This document shows positions 55,213-64,000 of a DNA stretch of 64,000 nt, one piece after another (the stretch's first letter is position 1; each line of letters starts with the position of its first letter). The notes beneath the pieces were generated by a model that made no database searches, had not been told where the DNA came from, and saw only the letters and a list, made by a program, of their open reading frames with translations. A program made the position numbers and the translations under genes. The stretch is from Chaunax sp. Z400 (lineage: Eukaryota > Chordata > Actinopteri > Lophiiformes > Chaunacidae): the NCBI GenBank assembly GCA_037577475.1, contig CM075202.1, positions 7,293,501 to 7,357,500 on the forward strand, read 5' to 3'.

Positions 55213-57769
55213 ATGCATACATCTGCACACAGGAGTATTTCTATATACATACACATAATCACACACACACTTTTCCTCTCGATCTCTGTGCGATTGCGCG
55301 AGCTGCCAGTTCCTGACGGCAAGATAAATAATAATCCTCTGATGGATGCTGCCGTGAAGTGAAAGCTCAAGGAAGATTTAATAAAATCCAATAGAATCTA
55401 ATTGAGGTGGCATGAGTGTGCATGTTTATGTGTGCGTGAGCAAAAACCTGTGTTAACGCTGCTTTTTTGAAAATCAAGTTTTGTTATTTGAGTCAAGATT
55501 TGGGGAATATTAGATTTTTATTCACAGACAGAAGAGGTTAAGTAAACACATCAGCTGGCAGGTCTGTTTCTGTCGATGTTTGCATTATGTTCTCCAAATA
55601 ATTTGGTGCTTATTGGACACCCTGGTGACTTTTATGCATTGTGTAGTTTGGGAGAGGCAACAGAAGCTGCACACTTCCTAACACTCCAGTACAGGTGCTA
55701 TAGAATAAACTTGCCTTGGCTGCCAAATGCATGCATGCTAACTCAACATGGTGAACATGGTAAATATTATATGTGTATCTACAGTATTATGCTTGTTAGC
55801 ATTTAGCTCAAAGCACTGCTGGGCCTGAGTACAGCCATTCAGAGCTGTACTCAGGCTACAAAAAGCAAAGAAGACCCACAACTCACATCATACAATAAAA
55901 ATAAAATACATTTATTTATTTTACATTTCACATTTATTTTACGGAAGTTTACGGAACAATCTCACCACAAGATCTTCCTCAGTAAATAACATTCCCAGAT
56001 ATTAATAATGGTGGATGAGTACATTCAAATCTACAGTTATTGGAAAATGCTTCTTCAAAATAATCCTGCAAACAGGTTGAATATTTCTCCCTTCTGTATA
56101 AATATATAATAAAAACTACACAACAAAAGTCTTATTGTAACGACAGTATTTACACTTGCACTCCACAACATGAGTGGAGAGAAGGTGGGTGTACATTTCT
56201 CATGAAATATTACATGAACATATGCTGTCAAGTTATGCACAACCACAGGGACTTTCAACTCATTTTAATAATTTCTTCCTTTCCCCATTGAACAGTGTGC
56301 ATCACAACAGGAGCTTCTCAATCTGTCATGAGTGTGGCTCGAGGGGGATGTGAAACCCGACAGTTGTAATCATTTCAGTCAGTCAGCACATATCTGCACC
56401 AATTAGCTCTGTAGGCTACACCAAACAGGCACATGGTCTTCTAATACTGCACCAAGTTTAATAAAAATGAGCCCTCCAATCAGTCCACATTGTTTGATTG
56501 GCCAGAAGTAGACAATTTACCTCCTTCCATGTCTGCTGATTGAAATGGCTAATAGACACACAGTTTGTTCGTGTTATGTGAACCCCTTTGGAAATGATCT
56601 GAAAGCCTTTTTTGTTTGTTTGTGAGGAGCAGCACTTACACAGCTTCTGATTCATGTTTTTGGTGCAGCCATACTGTGTGATTTCAGGTGCAACTCTCTA
56701 GAGCTGCAAAAAAAAAAGGGCTTGACGACTGCAGTCCAACCCAAGCCTAGCAATTAGCTTTGGTGTTTCATGGGTGTATACATGTTAGCGATCATGAAAT
56801 AAATAGGTGAAATGATGAACAAACATGATGACCGAGCCAACGCGGCTCACAAACAAAACAAACAGTCAGACACAAGCGTGCACACACTCCTACTTCAGCA
56901 GCAGCCTGTGTGAACACATTTGCTATGATGTGGAGGAATGAGACTTAGAGAAAAAGGAGAAGTGGCTCGCAATGTGTTGATGAGGGAGAGAGGAAAGGGT
57001 CACAATTGACAAGAGAAGATGTTAATACATTCCTGCGATCTGTGGCCCGAGAACAGACACGTGGAACCACAGGGAGTGAAAGAGAGACGGCGTGAGAGAA
57101 AAAGAGAGATGCTAATGCACGGAAAGAATGAAAGAGACAGAAAGCAATCAGTGGGAAAAGGAAAGAGAGAGTGAGGGAGCGCAGTGGGCAAAGCTGACAC
57201 TTTGTCAGAGGCACAGCTAGTTGTCAGATGGGCTAATGCTGCCTCGGTTCAAGTCCCTCTTAAAGACGTCAGATCACACAGGCAGATTGCCCGTGGAGGA
57301 TTTGAGGCAGGCGCCCGCCGGGGGAGCTAGGAAATTGCATTTGCTGCCTGCTACAAGATCCCGATAAGAGCAGATTTGTTCTAAGAACGCAATGACAGGG
57401 CAAGGTTATCACAAAGCTGCCTGCCCTCCCTACTCCAGAGGAGAGGAGTGGAGATGAGAGGAGAGCCGTCCTAACACTCTGGAAACCCTTAGAAAAGATG
57501 AGGAGAAACACTATTATGGAAGAAACAAGATGCTTGTCCACAAAAGCCCCCATGACAACAAAAAAAAAAAAAGTGGGCAACAGGCAGAAAGTTCAGTTCA
57601 GGGATTTAATGTAAAAAAAACCTACAAAAGGAAAATATCAAACACTAAGGAAAATCCAATAGACAGGCAAAAATAGAAAAAAAAGTCCAAAAGTACATAA
57701 ATAGAGTAAAAAAAAACAAGTGAACTAATAAGGAAACACTAAATACACAGGAGTAACAAGGGGAGATGG

Positions 57770-57930
57770 GGAACAGGTGAGGACTGAACACAGGTGAAAG
57801 CAATAAACAATCTCGGCGGAGGGAAAACAGACAAAGACAGGAAGTGTGTAGCAAAAGAGACAATATAGAGAACATAACTACCAAAATAAAACAGGAAACA
57901 GAAAACAGAACCTTCAAAACTCAAACCATA
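57770..57930 (-). repeat. Dispersed repeat, minus copy of the inverted family pair
   Basis: Read on the minus strand, TATGGTTTGAGTTTTGAAGG, CTGTTTCCTGTTTTATTTTG and GTAGTTATGTTCTCTATATT align with 11042-11139; further on, TTTCACCTGTGTTCAGTCCT aligns loosely with 11250-11275. The element may extend to about 57600. Confidence 0.7.
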
Positions 57931-59094
57931 ACAGTTTGTCCAAGACCACATCCAAAGGCTGGAGTTTCTAACAACTTATGTTGGATATTCATTGAAAAAA
58001 TGAAACAGAAAATTTTGACTCAATGGCAGCCAAACATAAAAGGTCATGTATTTACCAAAATCATAGAGATGTTTACATGTGACCTTCCGTCAGGTCACAT
58101 GTCACTGATGGTGACCCCGAGAGGAAAATAAGAAATCTAAGAAGAGAAAAAAAAAGAGAAAAAAAATTATGTCCTCTAGAAAAAGGACATAAATAGACAA
58201 AATTCAATCTTTGCTTATTGCCCAGTTGCATAATTTGATATTGTATGTTTTTACTTTATTTGTTCGATACAAAATAAAATTTAAACATGTTAAATACGAT
58301 AAATTAATCATAGTGTTTTGTCTGAGGGAATTTGAGAAAAACTGCATGGTCTTTTCTGCCCACTAACATTCATACGCTACTATATACAACTTAGCGGTGA
58401 ATCAGAGACATAATGTTACGACGACCACCGGCTAAAGGCTAAAAGAATCATCCCAAATGAAAACAGCGTTGCGTTTGAGGCTCCCCTGAGGCCAATGGGA
58501 CTTAACATTCACTTGCCCTCGGGTCAACAAGAGTATGATTTATAGCACGACAGGGTTCCATCTATCTAAGTGTCACGGACTCAGCTTTGCTGTGCTCCAC
58601 TAACGCTGCTCAAGTCTAAACAGCATCTAAAGCAAAAAGCCCCATGTAGACTGCTTTAACTTGATCACATAGACAGTAAATGATTAGTTTAATTCAGAAA
58701 TTTATAAGAAATATAAAACCTGATTAAGGAATCGTTTCCATCTTATATTTAACTAGTTCTGCGTGAGCCCAGAACTGTTGGTGGTCTACTGTAGCATTTT
58801 ATGTGAGAAGATGACGTTGCATTGACAGCGTTATCTTCCTGTGTGACAGACTTGACAGGAGAGACCTTGAGAAATGATTTAATTTACCTCCGCAGGCACT
58901 GAATCACACCAAGAACATCTACTTACCACACATATATACACACATACAGTACATCAATACGCATTCACAGCCTGCATTCACGCAAGTGCATGCATGGACA
59001 TACAACCCAAATAAACACATTAATTATACAATAAATGAAACCACGTACTGCTGATTTGGAAGATTCACACCTCTTTTTCTCTCACTCCGTCATG

Positions 59095-59125
<31 letters not shown>

Positions 59126-59445
59126 TATATGACTCATAACAGATGTAATTGCCTTAAAATGACACAAACTCCATGCTGAGCGAGTCTTCTCGTCACAGTA
59201 CGACTTTTACAGCCTGTCGTATACGAGAAGGAACATTCTGAGCAAATCCTCCAAGTTTCCTTCACTTTACTGGGTGATTTTTCAAAGACACAACGGGGAG
59301 CTGGGAAGAAATGCCACGTTCATGTCATATGGGAGTTTGCCAATTGCCAATTCCACTCAATTAAGATTTTATTTTTTCAGACAGCACCAAAACATCCAAT
59401 AGAAGTGCATGTGGGGTGGGGGGTTGAGTCCTTCATATGGGTGAG

Positions 59446-59522
59446 TTAACCCCTATTAAGGGTCATTTTTGACCCTTAGGACAAGGGGAGTATATAGAAT
59501 GTTAAGACTACACAAGGGTTAA
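59446..59522. mobile_element. TTAA-flanked mini-element, probably piggyBac-like
   Basis: The unit begins TTAACCC and ends GGGTTAA, so a TTAA tetranucleotide flanks inverted CCC/GGG ends, as in piggyBac insertions. Inside, TAAGGGTCA (59457-59465) and TGACCCTTA (59470-59478) form a 9-bp stem with a four-T loop. Similar 'AACCCTTGTG...GGGTCA..TGACCC' elements are abundant in fish. At 77 bases it is a non-autonomous miniature or a remnant. Confidence 0.55.
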
Positions 59523-59643
59523 GTTAATCGTAGCAATTTTGGTTATAGGAGAACTTTTGCAGTGTGATATTAGTAATTTTATTCACATTAGGTATCCAAA
59601 TATTTTCTACTGGTACTTGTATCTATAAGTTTGCTCCCTCAAA

Positions 59644-60109
59644 CACTTTAGCCCCATTCAGACAGCGTTTTCATTCCGGGCCTGATGCGCCTTCATTCCG
59701 CCCCGTCGTCTGTCTGAATGCAATGAAGACGCCTCAGGAGGTAGTAACAGCGACGAAACAGGCGTCTGGCTGAATGAAGTGGCCCGGCGTGGCAGAATGG
59801 GTGTGACGTTGTTGTAATACGTTCAGGTGTGCGTCCTACCCTGGGGGATTCAACAATGCGGTAGCAACAGGAAGTCCATTATTTGAAGAACAAGCACAGA
59901 AAATGACTGCTAAACTGGGGAGATAGTGAAATAAATCAGCTTTTATGTTCGGTGTTGTGTCGTATGTCACGTTGTGGAAAGCCGGCATAACTGTGAACGC
60001 ACACACCGAGCTGGTGACGCCTTGTTCTGGTCCAGTTTGAATGGACTGAAGGGGTCACAGAGAAGGGAATTCGTTTCGGCGCTGTTGCGCAACGCCTGTC
60101 TGAAAGTGT
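59644..60109. mobile_element. Candidate non-autonomous DNA transposon (about 466 bp)
   Basis: The left end ACACTTT ... CAGACAGCGTT (59644-59668) and the reverse complement of the right end, ACACTTTCAGACAGGCGTT (60109-60091), share terminal and subterminal motifs. Near the left end a perfect 11-bp inverted pair, CATTCAGACAG (59655-59665) and CTGTCTGAATG (59710-59720), forms a hairpin. The interior is CpG-rich compared with both flanks and has no convincing protein. Such subterminal hairpins occur in hAT- and Harbinger-type MITEs, but the superfamily is not settled. Confidence 0.45.
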
Positions 60110-60662
60110 CTTTTCATACTGCATCATGACTGCTTCTCTGGGCCACAAGTTGGGCTTTAATGAATTTAAATATTTATATCTGAGATGCCGTGGAATCCCA
60201 GAACACAGCATATGTACAGTATGTTACTGTAGGTGCAAGGCTGTAACATGGAAGTAACATCAAGGTAGACACTTTTGCACTACTGTAGCTCTAAATAAGC
60301 ATAAGCTTGCGGGATGTTGCCTCAAGTGTTACCCAGTGTAAATGCAGATGTCGTTTATGGGTCACTCTTAAAAGTAGATGTAAGCAGGCGGTCCAAAAAA
60401 AAAAATCAGATATAGGGAACAAGTTGGAATTGGGCATCAAGACCTGTTGTGTAACGACAGCCTTAAATGTAATTCTTATGTTATTGGTGCAGCTTTAAAA
60501 CAAACCTCAAGAGGATGAACCTAATGAGGATTATATTAGCATAGTAATACTCTAATTTTCTCCCAGCAAAACCACAAAGCAGTTGACGACAAAAATTTGG
60601 ACGAGTGGTTAAAACCAGGATTGTCTGCCTGACGTATGAATTTTGCTTACCTCTTAAATTCC

Positions 60663-60664
<2 letters not shown>

Positions 60665-60745
<81 letters not shown>
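60665..60745. repeat. (CA)n microsatellite
   Basis: About 40 perfect CA units; first of three arrays within 560 bases. Confidence 0.97.
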
Positions 60746-60748
<3 letters not shown>

Positions 60749-60906
60749 TTTCTACCTGCCAATATGTCGCAGCCCCTCGGAAGATTGATGGCATTAAATT
60801 GCTTCTATCCAGGTTTTTTATCAAGATTTACAGGCATCGCTGTACCTAGAGCTTTACAGCACGACTACCTTTCATAAATCATGCTTTTTCACCTTAACAC
60901 CACCCT

Positions 60907-60907
<1 letters not shown>

Positions 60908-60990
<83 letters not shown>
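60908..60990. repeat. (CA)n microsatellite ending in GCGC
   Basis: About 41 CA units followed by GCGC; second of three neighbouring arrays. Confidence 0.97.
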
Positions 60991-60992
<2 letters not shown>

Positions 60993-61112
60993 GCATTTTT
61001 GCAACCAAGCACACACAGGTGCAACACACATGTTCACACACAAAGAGTTTCGGATATGGCTGTAACAAGATGGATGACCTCCTTGTCGTCTGCTGCCAAA
61101 ACCAACGTTAAA

Positions 61113-61227
<115 letters not shown>

Positions 61228-61542
61228 GCAACTCAGATGGAGCAACACATGTACATTTTGACTCTTTAATGGAAAATGTCAATCTCTGTCGATGGCAGGC
61301 CCTGGAAACGTAGTGATTCCTTCCTTTCCACCCATCGCTCTCATTATAGGAAAATGTCACCTCATTTCCCGAGTACACATCGCCTGATTAATTTCTGAAA
61401 AGGGGAACTAGAGAGACAGAGATGGTGAGAAGGAGAGAGGTGGCATCTGTCCGCAAGCCTATCACTGGTGTTATGTTGGGTATATGGCTTTGTGTGGCAT
61501 GAAGTTGCTGTGTGTGTGTGTCCTTAGGATGCAACACGGTCG

Positions 61543-61890
61543 CTGACCCTGACCCTGACCCTGTTTGGTCTGCAGAGGTGTAACCCCAGTGGTGGCAGGA
61601 GGCTTAGGAAAATAGCACAGACATGCTTCTTTCTAGTGTCATCCTCCAGCTCTCCTACTAGAATCCCAAGGTCTTCCCAGACCACATGGGATATATAATC
61701 CTTCAAGTATGAGCGGGGTCTGCCCCAGGGTCTCTTCACAGTTGGATGCGTGTGGAATACACCCACAGGAGAAGTACCTCGAATGGTTCCTTTCAAATCA
61801 AGGAGAAGCAGCTCTACTCCAAGGTCTTTTCTGGATGACCGAGCTCTTCATCCTGTCTCCAAGGGTTAAGGGGCCGGTGAGCTTCAACGG
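61543..61890 (-). mobile_element. LINE-type retrotransposon 3' fragment (degraded)
   Basis: A minus-strand frame (61796 to 61524) reads VKRPWGRPRSYLKDYISHVV followed by WEDLGI, close to the 'RGRPRTRW.DYISHLAWERLGI' tail found in high-copy fish non-LTR retrotransposons. The flanking plus-strand text AAGCAGCTCTACTCCAAGGT, GGATGACCGAGCTCTTCATC and CTGTCTCCAAGGG is also a familiar part of this repeat. On the minus strand the element runs into (AGGGTC)3, like the short tandem tails of L2/CR1-type LINEs. No reverse transcriptase remains here. Confidence 0.55.
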
Positions 61891-62414
61891 GAGCGCCTTT
61901 CTTGTGCTTGTCAAACAGCATCTGAGAACCCCTCCCACATATTTTCGACGTTGGCTTAGAGTATCTGACAATTTCTGCAACTTTGTGAAGTGAACTTCAT
62001 GCAGGTCGGTGGACAGCATTTGAGCTACTTCCTTAAAAGCCCTCCTTTTATTCTATGCATAATATGAATGGCTTCCTGCAGATGCTTTCTGAAAAGTGTG
62101 TGCCTTTATCCCCATTTAAGAAGGCTTTCCACTCCGTCTTCAGTTATGAACACCTGCTGACATGGCTGCATGACAAATCATGCAAATAGTTGAAGTTGTA
62201 AAAAACTATTTGTACACTAGAATGGCACTCAGTAGAGCATATAGCTCCACCAGTCCCCTTTAATTCAAGCCTTATCCAAGATTAAGTTCACAGCCCTTCT
62301 GTCCAGCATCCATGTCCCCTCCTGGGCTCCGTAGATTTCACCTGGTTAAATGAAATAAATTAATTGAATTAAAGAAAATGTTGAAAAAACACCCTCCTGC
62401 AGTGTTGAAGAAAG

Positions 62415-62595
62415 TGAAACAGAATCTGCTCCTCTTTATTCAGATCTACACCAAATTTTAACTGGGTTTATTCTGGCCCATAAACCATCCTCCCACCAAA
62501 GTTTCATGGGAGTCCGTTGTGTGTCTGCTGACACACCAACCAACAAACAAACAAAGGAACACTGGTGAACACTTAAATTCCTTGGCAGAGGTGAA
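62415..62595 (+). repeat. Second copy of the ...CTTGGC(G/A)GAGGT dispersed repeat
   Basis: CAGATCTACACCAAATTTTA, then TTCTGGCCCATAAACCATCC, CACCAAAGTTTCATGGGAGT and GCTGACACACCAACCAACAA lead to CCTTGGCAGAGGTGAAA. It has the same order of motifs as 52190-52365, with the ATCC..CC..CCAAGTTTCATGG part better preserved. Confidence 0.7.
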
Positions 62596-64000
62596 ACAAG
62601 CAGATGAATAAATTTCCCCCAAATCTCGGACTCATAGGCGTGACAAGCGGAGGAGGAAATAAGCCAGGAAAAAAAAAGGCGATGGCAGACAAATGAGGTA
62701 GAGGCTAACAGGAGAGGCAGCGACAAGTGTTTTACAGCTGCTAAATAATTAGAGTCAAATACAACGGTGGCATTCTCCCTCCCCGCCTGTCATAAACTGG
62801 ATAATGCAAACAAATGACCCTCAAATTGAAAACCGCGAGACAACAGTGGAGAGTGCCCTGTCTCATCAGAGTCAGACACACACACATAAAGACCCACACA
62901 CACCTTGGGGCACTGATACAGTTTATAAACCAAATTATGCTGTGTTGACAGTATAATTTTTTCAGTTTAAGTGCTGATTTAATTCCCCTGTTCTCACCCA
63001 CCATGTCCTCTGTGTGTGTATGTGATAACTGTACCTTCTATAAAAAACAAAAAAGTTCCTGCTGCCTTGTTTTGAATACCAATATTTCATTTTCCACGTT
63101 AGAGTAAGCGAGACCGAATATAACCTTCATTATTTTTACCAGCAGCTGTTCTCCTCGTTAAAGAAACAACACTTGGAGCTTCAACTGACCGTATTACTCA
63201 ACAACAGAACTTCACATCTTCCAGAGATAAATCTGAATGTGGGAGGAGAGACTGGAATAAATCTCTTGAATCTGAGATTGTTTCCGATTTAGCTGGGTCT
63301 ACAGGTGAGAAATTCAAGTGAGGTAAATAGAAACGAAGATAAATGAACAAAAGGTGTATAAGGAAGGGAGTGGGATGAAGAAAGGGGAAGGAGTTTCACT
63401 TGCTTTAGGGTTAGTGGCAGCAGGTAGCTTTATTGGTTGACAGGACTTGAACTCGACTTGATTTGAACAACTTATATAATTTATTTCTCACTGTCTTTCT
63501 TCAAAGAAATGCAGCCATGGTGGGAGATCCTGAGTATTTCATGCCTGCTTTTGAAAAGTGAAAGTCACAAATGTTGGGGTTTTATATGTTTTTGTTTTAC
63601 AAGTAATTTAAAAGAGAATTGCATCAGAAGTTGCAGATTTGCAGTGCTATGTTGTGCTCATGTTCGTCTCTCATTAATTAATTATTAAAGAAAAAAAAAG
63701 AAAGAAGCTGTGTCCATAGAGTTGTAATGTGCATGAAAACTTCAAACAAGCCACTCTTTTAAGGATAAGTTACTGCATACTGACTAGTTACCTCACAGGT
63801 CATGAGTGACAGAATACTCCTTTTTGAAGTAAATAGACATTTGGAAGAGCTTTATTCATTTTGGTGTGTTTCAGTCGAGCTGACAGTGTCACTCTTCTTT
63901 GTTCCGTCATTCGTCTGACGCCCTCTTACTTTCTCTATCAGCTCAGTGGTGCAGAAAGTGTACAGTGAAATTGAAATGCTGACAAAGTAAAGGGTGATTT

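Noticed and set aside
57244..57260. GGTTCAAGTCC, resembling a tRNA B-box on the + strand
   Set aside because: The flanking bases do not pair as a T-stem, and no A-box or acceptor stem is present.

Overview
The window is nuclear DNA from a vertebrate, almost certainly a ray-finned (teleost) fish. Three multi-exon genes with GT-AG introns can be read codon by codon. They lie among AT-rich introns, long (CA)n/(GT)n arrays and degraded interspersed repeats of types common in teleost genomes. The gene order TRIM67 > < C1orf131, GNPAT > is the conserved vertebrate block seen on human 1q42.2, which supports the TRIM67 call over its close paralogue TRIM9.

Layout. Positions 1-132 are the last 43 codons of an unidentified + strand gene, with a candidate poly(A) signal at 866. 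TRIM67 (+) runs from a CpG-rich first exon at 3899 to a stop at 34389, with 11 constitutive coding exons and one probable 81-nt cassette exon; its introns hold most of the repeats. A 5-kb gene-free stretch (34390-39368) follows and contains a 119-bp hairpin element. C1orf131 (-, 42339 to 39369, 8 exons, 258 aa) and GNPAT (+, 42659 to 50099, 17 exons, 681 aa) are divergent, with 319 bp between their start codons that probably hold a shared promoter. From about 50940 to the end there is no recognisable gene: 13 kb of microsatellites, mobile-element fragments and AT-rich sequence.

Function. The genes are neighbours by ancient synteny rather than by shared pathway. TRIM67 is a brain-enriched RING E3 ligase of the C-I TRIM class. 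C1orf131 is a lysine-rich nucleolar ribosome-assembly protein. GNPAT is the peroxisomal acyltransferase that starts ether-lipid (plasmalogen) synthesis; the reading here keeps all four acyltransferase motifs and ends in Ala-Arg-Leu, a peroxisomal targeting signal.

I found no undescribed multi-gene system. The most useful leads are the TRIM67 cassette exon, the hairpin element at 37001-37119, two probable non-autonomous DNA transposons at 59446-59522 and 59644-60109, the inverted repeat-family pair at 11042 and 57930, two homeodomain/POU-motif clusters in TRIM67 introns, and the GT/CA tracts that touch several splice sites. All gene structures come from reading splice sites and frames by eye; no alignment was run.
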